Shown here in pieces: positions 9,705 to 19,200 of a stretch of 58,933 nt of DNA. Each line of letters begins with the position of its first letter. Position 1 is the first letter of the stretch. This stretch comes from Verrucomicrobiota bacterium (GTDB lineage Bacteria > Verrucomicrobiota > Verrucomicrobiia > Limisphaerales > JACPZS01), in contig JACPZS010000204.1 in assembly GCA_016195385.1 (NCBI GenBank), positions 1-58,933 of the forward strand, given 5' to 3'. The notes beneath the pieces are model-generated. The model was given only the letters and a program-made list of their open reading frames with translations, was not told where the DNA came from and did no database searches. Position numbers and translations under genes: made by a program.

Positions 9705-10865
9705 TCAAGATCTTCCTGACCGCAGCCCAGCCTGCACCGCCCTGACGACTTGTTCGACTTGGACTCCGGCCATGCAGCGAAAGTCGATCGGACACTTCCG
9801 CAGAAAACACGGCGAGCACGGAGCGCCGGCTGACAAAATCGTGTTCCGTGGATCTTGCGGCAAACCCGGCCCGGTCAACGACGCTGATGTGCTGCCGAAG
9901 AGCGCGACGACGGGTGTGCCAAGCGCGGCGGCGACGTGCATCGGGCCGGTGTCGTTGGTCAGCAAAACTTCGCAGCGCTTCAACAGCGCCATCAATTCGC
10001 GCAACGAAGTTTTCCCGGCAAGGTTCACCGCGCAGGCACCGAGTGACCGCGCGATTTCCTCGGCCAGCGGCGCATCGCTCGCGCCGCCGAAGATCAGCCA
10101 AACGCAATTCTTAACTCGTTTGGAAATTTCTCGCGCCGCCGCCACGTATTTTTCCACTGGCCAGCGTTTCGCCGGGCCGTACTCCGCGCTAGGATTCAAG
10201 CCCAGCCAGACAATGCGATCTGGCGGCAGCACTTTTTCCAACTTCCTTCGCATGTCGCCGCGGAACATGGCGTCGGTTTCTGCGATTTCATCGTCGGTGA
10301 CTTCCAGGTGCGGTGCAAGCGGAGCCGGGTTCGCGCCAAGCGCAGCGGTGAGATGAAGATACTGTTGAATGTGATGAACTGCCGGAGGCAAATTCGTCCC
10401 GTTGGGCGTAGCGTCGCTGGATTTTGGAGATTCGATCCGCCGTTTGATTTCGCGCACGGATCGTTTGCGCATTTCGATGGCACCGTTGCGAGGCGGAACA
10501 ATTTGAGTGAGCAACCAGCGCCGCCATTTGGCCGCGTAGCCGATGCGGCTGGAAATTCCCGCAAGCCACGTTTCCAGCGCCGAGCGCGGCGAGTTCGGCA
10601 GCACGAGCGCGAGATCAAATCTCTCGCGTCGCAATTTTTGCGCAACACTCCACGCACCTTCTCCTGGCCTAATGGAAATTACCGCGTCGAGCGCCGGATG
10701 GTGCGGCCACAAATCCACAAGCTTCGCCGGCGTCAACAACGTGATGTGCGCCGCCGGGCGTGCTTCGCGCAGACGCAGCAACGCGGGCGTGCTCATCACG
10801 GCGTCGCCGAGCCAGTTGACGCCGCGCACGAGAATGTGTTCCGTGTTGTCGGCTTCGAACTTCAC
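9705..10865 (-). CDS. waaF: lipopolysaccharide heptosyltransferase II-like, GT9 family
   Basis: A 386-residue GT9 glycosyltransferase. Landmarks are an N-terminal VRGVNWLGDAVMSTPAL, the mid-protein LNPSAEYGPAKRWP that is close to the WaaF hallmark, and the C-terminal nucleotide-sugar part with LLTNDTGPMHVAAALGTPVVALFGSTS. WaaF adds the second heptose to the inner core of LPS in the cytoplasm. Its ATG overlaps the stop of the upstream acyltransferase by 4 nt, giving an operon lpxK-lpxL-waaF. Related GT9 enzymes such as WaaC or WaaQ cannot be fully excluded. Other heptose genes are not in this window. Confidence 0.85.
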   Translation of the reverse strand: MKFEADNTEHILVRGVNWLGDAVMSTPALLRLREARPAAHITLLTPAKLVDLWPHHPALDAVISIRPGEGAWSVAQKLRRERFDLALVLPNSPRSALETWLAGISSRIGYAAKWRRWLLTQIVPPRNGAIEMRKRSVREIKRRIESPKSSDATPNGTNLPPAVHHIQQYLHLTAALGANPAPLAPHLEVTDDEIAETDAMFRGDMRRKLEKVLPPDRIVWLGLNPSAEYGPAKRWPVEKYVAAAREISKRVKNCVWLIFGGASDAPLAEEIARSLGACAVNLAGKTSLRELMALLKRCEVLLTNDTGPMHVAAALGTPVVALFGSTSASLTGPGLPQDPRNTILSAGAPCSPCFLRKCPIDFRCMAGVQVEQVVRAVQAGLRSGRS

Positions 10866-11812
10866 AGGACCGGAGGGTTGTCCGTCACTGACGAAAGTGC
10901 TGCCGGGCGAAGCTGTTTCGTGACCGGCACGCGGGCGGATGGTTTCCAGCGGTCATGAACCCAAAACCAGTTCGCCGGATCGCGTCGCACGGCCGCTTCA
11001 AACACGCGGTTCACGTCGAGCATGATGTCCGTCACGGGCCTTGGTTTGCCCTGCGCGTCGCGCACCGGAATCTCGGGGCCGGCTTCGATGCGCCATTGGC
11101 CCAGGCCGACGCGATAGCAGATGCCCGTGTGCAACGGACAATGGTAACGCAGCGCAAACACGGCGGGGGCGGCCGAGGTGGAGCATTCGTGGCCGAGGAA
11201 TGGCAGGCGCAGGCCGTTGTTCCCGGCGTGCTGGTCGGCGAGCAAGCCAAGCACAATCCCGCGCCGATTCATCGCGGCTTTCAGGGCATCGGCATCTTTG
11301 CGACGCTCGAAGAAAAGACAGCCGGCGCGTTCGCGCAGCGATTGCATCAGGCGGTTGAGCGAGGGCTGGCGCAGTCCGCGATAAGTCGTCGCCCCATGCA
11401 ACATCGGGATGTGCTGGCCGATGCGCGCGTAGAGTTCGAAATTTCCGAAATGCCCAATCGCGACGACGATGCTGGGCGGATTGGGCAGCGGCTGCGGCAG
11501 AAGATTCTGTTCACCGATGAATTCGCATTGAGGTTTCAGGCTCGGCCAGCTCATCGCGGCGGTTTTGATCGCGCTGGCGTAGTTTTCACCGAGGCGGCGG
11601 AAATTTTCGCGCGTAATGGCGCGGATTTCCTTCGCCGATTTCTCGTCGCCGAAACACATCGTAAGGTTTTTGAACGCGACGCGACGATGCCGGCCATCGA
11701 GCAGGTAGGCCAGCGCTCCCCCGGCGCGTCCAATCCGTGCCACCAGCCGCAAGGGCAGCGATTGGAGCAATCGCACCAGCGCCAGCGCCGCGTAATACAA
11801 CAGACGGTCCAT
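10862..11812 (-). CDS. lipid A biosynthesis acyltransferase (LpxL/HtrB family)
   Basis: A 316-residue member of the LpxL/LpxM lysophospholipid acyltransferase superfamily, close to the 306 residues of E. coli LpxL. It has an N-terminal membrane-associated helix (YYAALALVRLLQSLPLRLVA), the catalytic HX4E motif in GHFGNFE (about residues 120-126) and the conserved LLADQHAGNNG stretch. It transfers secondary acyl chains to lipid A at the inner face of the cytoplasmic membrane. It overlaps waaF by 4 nt and follows lpxK by 3 nt, so the three are almost certainly one transcript. LpxL or LpxM specificity is not decided. Confidence 0.88.
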   Translation of the reverse strand: MDRLLYYAALALVRLLQSLPLRLVARIGRAGGALAYLLDGRHRRVAFKNLTMCFGDEKSAKEIRAITRENFRRLGENYASAIKTAAMSWPSLKPQCEFIGEQNLLPQPLPNPPSIVVAIGHFGNFELYARIGQHIPMLHGATTYRGLRQPSLNRLMQSLRERAGCLFFERRKDADALKAAMNRRGIVLGLLADQHAGNNGLRLPFLGHECSTSAAPAVFALRYHCPLHTGICYRVGLGQWRIEAGPEIPVRDAQGKPRPVTDIMLDVNRVFEAAVRRDPANWFWVHDRWKPSARVPVTKQLRPAALSSVTDNPPVL

Positions 11813-11815
11813 GAT

Positions 11816-12988
11816 TCAACGAAAACAAATTTGCCGCACGCAATCCTGAAAGTCGCGCGCGCCTTTGAGGATCTTGATCTCGACGCGCATGAAATAGATC
11901 GGCAAATCGCGGCGGTCGATCTTCGGGAACCGCACGGCATCCTTCTGCGTGGTGATGATCACCTGCGCCTGGCGTTTCTTGCCGCGGTTGATCGCGTTGA
12001 GAATTTCCTGCTGGGTGAACCGGTGGTGATCGGCGAACCGTTTCGAGTAAACCAGTTCGCCGCCAATTTTGCGCAGGCTTTCTTCAAAACTTTCCGGCTG
12101 GGCGATGCCGCTCAACGCGGCGACTTTTTTCCCTTTTAGAAAATCCAGTCCGGCGCGTTCCCCGCTGAAGACATCCTCAAAATAGAGCGGGGCGTGGATG
12201 CACTCGATGATGCCCGCCGTCGAGTTGTGCCGGGCAATCTGCGCGCGCAGTTCGGCGGTATTGCCGTCGCTCTTCGTGATGAAGATGGTGCTCGCGCGCG
12301 CCAGATGCGAGGCCGGCTCGCGCAACGTGCCGCGAGGCAGCAGGTGTTTGTTTCCGAAAGGCTGTTGACAGTCGATGAGCACGATGTCACGCCGGCGGCC
12401 ACGCAGTTTCCAATACTGAAAACCGTCGTCGAGCAACAGCGTGTCGCAGCCGAATTTTTCAATCGCATAGCGCCCGCTTTTCACGCGGTCCTTGTCCACG
12501 AGCACGATGACGTCTTTCAAATTCGACGCGAGCATGTACGGCTCGTCGCCGGCGGTTTCGGAATCGAGCAACAGCGATTTGCCATCCGAAACCACGCGTG
12601 GCGGCGTGACATCTTCGCGCAAGAACAACTTGTTCAACAGCCGCCGGCCGAGCGGCGGCGGCTTCGAACGGTAGCCGCGGGAAAGAATGGCCACGGTGCG
12701 GCCTTCGTCCTGCAATTGGCGCGCAAACTTTTCGACCACGGGCGTTTTGCCAGTGCCGCCCACCGTGATGTTGCCGATGGCGATCACCTGGACGCCCAGC
12801 GTCGAGTCACGAAAAATCCGGACGTTGTAAAGGAACCGCCGCGCCTTGACGATGACTTGAAAAATCTTCGACAAGCCGAGGAGCGCGCCACGGGCAAGGG
12901 CCGCGGCGTGGCCACGGCGCTGCTCAAAAATGACTTCCAGGACGAAAGTTTCGGTGGATTCCGTCCAGGCCCGGATCGTTTCGCGCAT
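11816..12988 (-). CDS. lpxK: tetraacyldisaccharide 4'-kinase
   Basis: A 390-residue LpxK, which phosphorylates the 4' position of the lipid A precursor disaccharide. The P-loop GNITVGGTGKTP lies about 70 residues in, preceded by an N-terminal hydrophobic/amphipathic segment. It continues with ILSRGYRSK, the LLDDGFQYWKLRGRRRDIVLID core and a C-terminal DHHRFTQQE region, all typical of LpxK. I placed the start at the ATG ending at 12988, since upstream in-frame codons read as low-complexity non-coding. The length is slightly greater than the usual 330-370. It is the first gene of a lipid A/core operon. Confidence 0.9.
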   Translation of the reverse strand: MRETIRAWTESTETFVLEVIFEQRRGHAAALARGALLGLSKIFQVIVKARRFLYNVRIFRDSTLGVQVIAIGNITVGGTGKTPVVEKFARQLQDEGRTVAILSRGYRSKPPPLGRRLLNKLFLREDVTPPRVVSDGKSLLLDSETAGDEPYMLASNLKDVIVLVDKDRVKSGRYAIEKFGCDTLLLDDGFQYWKLRGRRRDIVLIDCQQPFGNKHLLPRGTLREPASHLARASTIFITKSDGNTAELRAQIARHNSTAGIIECIHAPLYFEDVFSGERAGLDFLKGKKVAALSGIAQPESFEESLRKIGGELVYSKRFADHHRFTQQEILNAINRGKKRQAQVIITTQKDAVRFPKIDRRDLPIYFMRVEIKILKGARDFQDCVRQICFR

Positions 12989-13122
12989 GTGCGGCGAAGT
13001 CTGCCAAAGCAAACTGCCCGGAGCAAGTGGTAGCCGATTACTTCGCTGGCACGACCACGTCTTCCGCCACCGAATGAATCTCCTCGACGCCGGGCGGAAC
13101 AAAAATTATCAACGGCGCGCCC

Positions 13123-13791
13123 ATGTTCATCACCGCTTTTTCGGGAATGGTGGCCGGCGCATTGCATGTGCTCTCCGGACCAGACCATCTGACCGCCATC
13201 GCACCGCTCGTAGTCAACGCACGCCGGCGCAGGTGGTCGGTCGGTTTGCGGTGGGGGCTGGGGCACGCGACGGGTGTGCTGCTCCTGGCGGCGTTCGCCT
13301 TTTGGCTGCGCGATGTCGTGCCCGTGCATTCGCTTTCCTCGTGGTGCGAGCGGCTCGTCGGCTTGCTCTTGATCGGTATTGGCCTCTGGGGCATCCGCCA
13401 GGCGCTGGCTGATCGAGTCCACACGCACGAGCATGTTCACGACGGCCAGCGTCACGCGCACATCCATCTGCACGGGCCGGCCGCCGAACACGCGCAGCCG
13501 CGGGCGCACGCGCATTCGCACACTTCCTTCGCCATCGGCACAGTGCATGGGCTGGCCGGAGGTTCGCACCTGCTCGGGGTGCTGCCGGCGATCGGGTTTG
13601 TTTCGCGCGGCGGGGCGTTGGTTTATCTGATCGCCTTCGGTGCCGGCACGATCCTCGCGATGGTGTTTTTCTCATCGGCGGTCGGAATGCTCGCCGAAAA
13701 ATTCTCGTTCAACAACGCGCGCAGTTACCGGCTGCTGATGGGAACGTGCGCTTCACTGGCCCTGTTGCTGGGTTGCTACTGGTTGACTTGA
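13123..13791 (+). CDS. HoxN/UreH-like metal transporter with His-rich loop
   Basis: A 222-residue integral membrane protein with about six hydrophobic segments. Near the N-terminus is HVLSGPDHLTAIAPL, resembling the H-x4-D-H signature of the NiCoT/RcnA/UreH group. Between about residues 101 and 138 is a cytoplasmic-type loop with some 13 His residues (HTHEHVHDGQRHAHIHLH, then HAHSH). Such loops bind Ni, Co or Zn in metal transporters. A second HGLAGGSHLLG motif follows, which suggests internal duplication of the half. Direction (uptake or efflux) is not clear. It diverges from lpxK. Confidence 0.8.
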   Translation: MFITAFSGMVAGALHVLSGPDHLTAIAPLVVNARRRRWSVGLRWGLGHATGVLLLAAFAFWLRDVVPVHSLSSWCERLVGLLLIGIGLWGIRQALADRVHTHEHVHDGQRHAHIHLHGPAAEHAQPRAHAHSHTSFAIGTVHGLAGGSHLLGVLPAIGFVSRGGALVYLIAFGAGTILAMVFFSSAVGMLAEKFSFNNARSYRLLMGTCASLALLLGCYWLT

Positions 13792-13870
13792 AGGTCGTCT
13801 GAAAATCCAACCAATGAAAATATCTCGTTCAGTGGTTCAGTGGCGAGCGCGGTGCTGGCGGAAGATTTCT

Positions 13871-13884
13871 GTTTTTAGAAAAAC
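13871..13884. terminator. possible weak bidirectional hairpin between convergent genes
   Basis: The sequence GTTTTTAGAAAAAC forms a 6-bp stem with a 2-nt loop between the stop of the metal transporter (13791) and the stop of the minus-strand esterase (13888). It is A/T-rich, which makes a poor Rho-independent terminator stem. Its position between convergent genes is the main argument. Confidence 0.25.
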
Positions 13885-13887
13885 GGT

Positions 13888-16080
13888 TCAGCGGCCGTCG
13901 GCTGCGAGCCATTGGAGCGCCGCCGCACGACTTTGTGCGGAATTGCCCGCGCCCAACGAAAGGGAGGCTGAGGGTGCCGACAGGTAGGCGGTGCGTATAG
14001 GCTCGGGGATTTGCGCGCTTTCACCTGCCAACCAGAGTTTGCCCGGTGCGCCGAGCGCGAGCATTCCCGGCAGATCACCATACTTCGCGCCGCCGGGCAG
14101 AAAATTCGGATCGTGAATGTCCAGCACCTTGCCGAAGCGAAAGCCGCCGGTGTCGATCACGGCGCGGTCGATGGCGTTGCCGCTGATGGCTCGTGCGGCG
14201 GCCACCCACGCGCCCGCGCCTTCCAACCCCACCACATCAATGCGCTTCGAGGGACGCTCGTGCGATTTCAAGTAGCTCACCACCGTCAACACATCATGCA
14301 CGCGTTGCGCAAAGACGGTGTGATTGTAGCCGAACGTGTAGGCGGCGGCTTCGCGCGGATTTTTCACGCGGCCCGTCTTCGTGAGCGGCTGGCCGTCGGC
14401 GCGAAATTCGCCTTGTTGAAATAAGTCCACGCCGACGAGCGTCGCGCCACCGTCCACGAATTTTTGCAAATCGGGCTGAAGCGCATCGCCGGCAAACAGC
14501 GCCGCTTTGCCTTCCTTGCTCAACCACACCGTGGTCGTGCCGTTCCATTGCTTGGGAAAACAAAAGACGGCCGGGATTTCTTCGTGGTGCGTTTTGTTTT
14601 TCAGCAGTCCGTTCATTTCGATCCAGGAACCGCGATCGGTCTTGTGAATCATCTCCCATTCGACAGTGCCGGCGTCCGCCAGTGTGCGGCCGATGATGAC
14701 TTCCATCGCGCCGCCGCCAATTTTGCGGAAACGCCCGGCGTCGGTGGTCCGAATCTGCTCCTGCGCGTCGCTGTGAAAATAGGTGAGCAGCTTGCGCTCG
14801 AAGTCCGGATCGGCCGGTTTCGGTGCGACGTGCTGTGCGTCCCAAACCGTGAGTTGTGCTTTGCTCAACACCTGGTAATCGCGTTCGATCACCGGCTCCT
14901 TGAAGCCGAGTTGGAAGTGGCGGTTGAGCCAGTTGTAAAATGCGTTGCGCGACACCGCGTTGTAATTGTGGCCGAAATGTTCACCGCGCTTGAGCATGAC
15001 GTTCTCCGGCGCGCCCAGCAATTTGTAGAGTTGCTGCAACTCCGGAAATCCTTTGGCGGCCATCTCCTTAGTCCAGTCATTCGCACATGTCATGCCCAGC
15101 GGCTTGGGCGCGAAAAGGCCGGCGAACTCAACGTTGCCGGTATCGACACGCAGCAGCGAGGCGTTTTCACAAGTGCAGCCGCCTTGCATCGCGGTGCTGA
15201 CCATCACCGCTGGGAACGACAATTTCACGCGTGGATCGATGGCCGACAGCAGCATCGTTTGCGTGCCGCCGCCGCTGGCGCCGGTGATGGCGATGCGCTC
15301 CGGATCCACTTCCGGCAGGCTCAACACGAAGTCGAGCGAGCGAATGGAATTCCAGGTCTGGAGTCCCATCACGCTCTGCAAATGCGCCTCGGCCTGCGGA
15401 CTAAACAAGCCCCAGTTCTCCGTCGTGTTCATTTCCGGGCGCTGTTGGGCGAAGCCGTGAACGAGCGGTCGCGAAAGTTGCTGGGAGTCGGAGTCACCGA
15501 GCATGTCCCATTGCCAGACCACGCAGCCCATGCGGGCAAGTTGCACGCACATGGATTGGAAGCGGCTGCGTCCGCCTTCCACGAAACGCTCCTCGCCGTT
15601 GGCGATCTCCCGGAGCAATTCATCTTCGCCCGCTTCGGACAGTCGCGCGTTCTCCCAATGCCCATGCGCGAACAAAACGCCCGGCGCTTTGCCGGTGATT
15701 TTTTTGGGACGATAAAGATTGCCCGTCACAAAAAAGCCCGGCGCGCTTTCGAAATAAACTTTCTCAACCGTGTATTCATCGCGCTCGATGCGTCCGTGAA
15801 TAACAGCATTGAGCGGCGTCTTCGTCGGCATCGGCCACAAGCCTTGCGAGACGAGAATTTGCCGGCGGACGCGCTCGGCGCGCTTTTCCCACGGGTCTCT
15901 CGACGGCGGCGGCGTGAACGGGAAATAGCCGTCAAGATCTTTCAATGGTTGCAGGCGCGCGTCGTCGGGGACTTTGCCTTCCGGCAGGACGCGCGGCGCG
16001 GCGAAGCAAACGCCGGCTCCGCTCAGGATGAGCAGTGAAACAACGAAACAGCGGGACAAGAAATTGGTTCGCGTGATCAT
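13888..16080 (-). CDS. secreted alpha/beta hydrolase, acetylxylan-esterase-like
   Basis: A 730-residue exported protein. The start at 16080 is preferred over an ATG 18 nt upstream because it begins directly with a signal peptide (MITRTNFLSRCFVVSLLILSG). The first half is an AXE1/dienelactone-type alpha/beta hydrolase. It has GVLFAHGHWE for the oxyanion region, the nucleophile motif GASGGG with Ser about residue 269, and a candidate catalytic His in KRGEHFGHNYN. The second half looks like a degenerate second hydrolase or beta domain. A likely role is removing acetyl groups from plant or algal polysaccharide outside the cytoplasm. The substrate is inferred only. Confidence 0.8.
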   Translation of the reverse strand: MITRTNFLSRCFVVSLLILSGAGVCFAAPRVLPEGKVPDDARLQPLKDLDGYFPFTPPPSRDPWEKRAERVRRQILVSQGLWPMPTKTPLNAVIHGRIERDEYTVEKVYFESAPGFFVTGNLYRPKKITGKAPGVLFAHGHWENARLSEAGEDELLREIANGEERFVEGGRSRFQSMCVQLARMGCVVWQWDMLGDSDSQQLSRPLVHGFAQQRPEMNTTENWGLFSPQAEAHLQSVMGLQTWNSIRSLDFVLSLPEVDPERIAITGASGGGTQTMLLSAIDPRVKLSFPAVMVSTAMQGGCTCENASLLRVDTGNVEFAGLFAPKPLGMTCANDWTKEMAAKGFPELQQLYKLLGAPENVMLKRGEHFGHNYNAVSRNAFYNWLNRHFQLGFKEPVIERDYQVLSKAQLTVWDAQHVAPKPADPDFERKLLTYFHSDAQEQIRTTDAGRFRKIGGGAMEVIIGRTLADAGTVEWEMIHKTDRGSWIEMNGLLKNKTHHEEIPAVFCFPKQWNGTTTVWLSKEGKAALFAGDALQPDLQKFVDGGATLVGVDLFQQGEFRADGQPLTKTGRVKNPREAAAYTFGYNHTVFAQRVHDVLTVVSYLKSHERPSKRIDVVGLEGAGAWVAAARAISGNAIDRAVIDTGGFRFGKVLDIHDPNFLPGGAKYGDLPGMLALGAPGKLWLAGESAQIPEPIRTAYLSAPSASLSLGAGNSAQSRAAALQWLAADGR

Positions 16081-16133
16081 GCCGGCAGGTTGAACCAAGC
16101 TGTCGGCTGTTTCGAGAAAAATCGGCGTGTTGC

Positions 16134-16171
16134 CCGCCTAGAAATGGCGGCACGCCCCGCCGACGGCGTGC
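16134..16171. repeat. paired short hairpins in the esterase/mutS divergent region
   Basis: Two adjacent palindromes: CCGCC/GGCGG arms at 16134-16150, and GCACGCC/GGCGTGC arms (7 bp) at 16150-16171. They sit in the 163 nt between the divergent starts of the esterase (16080) and mutS (16244), so they are not terminators. They resemble in size and spacing the hairpins of the array at 27200. They could be operator-like or a repeat remnant. Confidence 0.4.
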
Positions 16172-16243
16172 GTTGAACCAGGTTGCGGTCATCGCCAAAA
16201 AAATTTCTGTCATTTCCAGCAAATCCCCCAACACTTTCCGGCG

Positions 16244-19200
16244 ATGGCCAGCGACACTCAACTCACGCCGATGATGGCGCAATACCGCCGCATCAAAAGC
16301 GAACTGCCCGCCGACGCGCTGCTGTTGTTCCGGCTCGGCGATTTTTATGAGTTGTTCTTCGAGGACGCGCAGGTCGGCGCGCAGTTGCTCAACGTCGCGC
16401 TGACCAAGCGCGGCGTCATCCCGATGTGTGGCATTCCGTTTCACGCCGCCAATGGTTACATCGCGCGCATTCTCCGAGCCGGGCGCAAGGTCGCGATCTG
16501 CGACCAGATGGAAGAGGCGCGGCCCGGCCAGTTGGTGAAACGGGAGGTCACGCAGATTCTCAGTCCCGGCACGCACTTCGACGAGCGGCTGCTCGTCGCC
16601 GAACGAAATAATTTTCTCGCAGCGATCTGTCCCCTCGGTAAAACGTTCGGCTTGTCCCTCGTCGATCTGACAACGGGCGATTTCAAGACGACGGAGGTCG
16701 AAGGTGACGCCGCGCTGTTTGCGGAGCTTGAGCGGCTGCGTCCGGCCGAAATCATTTTTCCCGTCGAAGCGGCGGCGCTCGCGAAATTGCTCCAGGCCAA
16801 TCCCGCCATTGCCAACGGCTACGAAGATTGGGTCTTCGCGCCCGAGACGGCGCAATTCACCGTGCGCGATCATTTCAAAGTCGCGTTGCTCAATGGATTC
16901 GGTTTGAAGGATCGCACCGCAGCGATTGGGGCGGCAGGCGCGGTGTTGCATTATTTGACGCAGCACCTGCGCCGCGACGTCGCGCATTTGACAAGCCTCT
17001 CGTTTTACCAAAGCTCCGAGTTTCTCACGCTCGATGTCACGTCGCTGCGCAACCTGGAGATTTTGGAGCCGCTGCACCGGGACGCGCCGCGCTCGGCCTC
17101 GCTCTACGGCGCGCTCAATCGCACGGTGACGCCGATGGGCGCGCGCCGTTTGCGTGATTGGCTCACGCAACCGCTGGCGAGCGTCGGAGACATCCAGCGC
17201 CGTCAGGACGTGGTGCAAAGCTGGATCGAGAACGCCTCGTTGCTGGAAAATTTCCGCGCGCTGCTGGCCGAAGTGCGCGACCTGGAACGTACCATCGGCC
17301 GGTTGAGCGTGGGCACCGGCAACGGACGTGATTTGCAGAATCTGCGGCAGTCGTTGGAGCAACTTCCCGCGCTCAAAAAAATTCTGGCCACGCTTGCTAG
17401 GAGCACAGATGCCAATGCGCTCCCATGGAGACCGTACACGTTGCGAGAAGATCCCGCCGGCGATGATCCCGGCGAGATTGCGCCGACTGCTCACGGCTTT
17501 TTTGGCCCGGTCTTTGACCAATTGCGCGGCAAACCGCACGAAGCCATCGCGCTGCTGTTGCGACTGCGCACGGGCGAAGTGCCGGGCGCGTTTCATCATC
17601 CCGAAGTGGGCGAAATTGATTTGGTGTGGGGCAGCGCCGGGCCGACGCCTGGGCGAGGTTTTGGTCTGGCCAAAATTGTCGCGTATCACGTTGATGTCTT
17701 GGATCAACTTGCGAACGCACTGGCTTCACTCCCGATCGAGTCGCGAACCGAAAACTCCATTCATCTATCTTCAGCGACGCAGCACGCCGTCGTCCGCACC
17801 AATTGGAAGGGTGGGGAAAAACGGTGGTTGCTAACCGCCTACACGAAAACAAACCCGTCAATGGTTGGAAGGACGATGGACATTTCCAACGCTCCGGCGG
17901 AGCCGAAGCCGACGGGGATGACACAGCTCCCCCCGTCGCATGGCGGGCAGGGCGAAGCATTACGCGAGGAGGCCGAACCGGTCAAGCCGCCCTGCGACAC
18001 GGCGCGGGATGAAGGCGAATTGCCGCTCGTGGTGACGCTCGGTTGCGCGATTGCCGAACTGCCGGAACTGGTGGAGTTGATCGCGCGAGCCATCGTGGAT
18101 GAACCGCCGCTCGCGTTGAAGGAAGGCGGGATCATTCGCGACGGCTTCGATGCGGCGCTCGACGAATTGCACCGGGCCACGCGTGAAGGCAAGGATTGGA
18201 TCGCCAAATTGCAGCAGGACGAAATCACGCGCACGGGCATCGGCTCGCTCAAAGTGCGGTTCAATTCCGTGTTCGGCTACTACATCGAAGTCACCAAGGC
18301 CAACCTCGACAAAGTTCCCGCGCATTACATCCGCAAGCAAACCATCGCGAATGGCGAACGGTTCATCACTCCGGAGTTGAAGGAAATGGAGGGCAAGATT
18401 CTCGGCGCGGAGGAGCGGAGCGTGAAACTCGAATACGAACTTTTCCTGCGCGTGCGCGAAGCCGTCATCGGCCGGCTCACGGAAATTCAGCGTGCGGCGC
18501 GCGCGCTGGCGCAACTCGATGTGTTGGGAGCCTTCGCTGAAACTGCGCGACTTTACAGCTACTGCCGTCCCGTCGTCGCCGACGAAGGAATTTTGCTGAT
18601 TCGCGATGGACGGCATCCGGTGCTCGATCAGGTGTTGAACGAAGAGCGCTTCGTGCCGAACGACACGGAGTTGGATCTTTCGACGCAGCAAATCGCGCTC
18701 ATCACCGGACCGAACATGGCGGGCAAGAGCACGTACATCCGGCAGGTGGCGCTGCTGGCGCTGCTGGCGCACACGGGTTCATTTGTGCCCGCCGCGGAGG
18801 CGCACATCGATCTCGTGGATCGCATTTTCACGCGCATCGGTGCCAGCGACGACCTCGCACGCGGGCAATCGACTTTCATGGTCGAGATGAGCGAGACGGC
18901 GAATATTTTGAACAACGCGACGGCGCGCAGTTTGATCATTCTCGACGAAATTGGCCGGGGCACGAGCACGTTCGACGGCTTGAGTCTCGCGTGGTCCATC
19001 GTCGAGCACTTGCACAACATCACCGGTGCGAAGACCCTCTTTGCCACGCACTATCACGAATTGACGGAACTGGCCGGGCGGCTGCCGCGGCTGAAAAATT
19101 TCAATGTCGCCGTACGCGAGTGGCACGACCAGATCGTCTTCCTGCGAAAAATAGTTCCCGGCGGCACCGACAAGAGCTACGGCATCCAGGTCGCGCGGCT

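Noticed and set aside
12784..13569. Minus-strand gene opposite the His-rich transporter
   Set aside because: Composition is that of a shadow frame; only the last 30 codons (13038-13130) look protein-like, and these are reported separately as a weak finding.
14464..16038. Open frame of about 520 codons on the plus strand within the esterase gene
   Set aside because: It is a mirror of the esterase frame, with no domain, no start context and no neighbours that fit.
15932..17707. Very long open frame (about 590 codons) on the minus strand across mutS and the esterase start
   Set aside because: It is antisense to well-supported mutS coding, has shadow-like composition rich in Arg, Gln and His, and matches no family. 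High GC content keeps such frames open by chance.
17398..18016. Intein in MutS
   Set aside because: No intein start (Cys/Ser block A), no HN-Cys/Ser end and no LAGLIDADG or HNH block. The motifs present fit a BECR domain instead.
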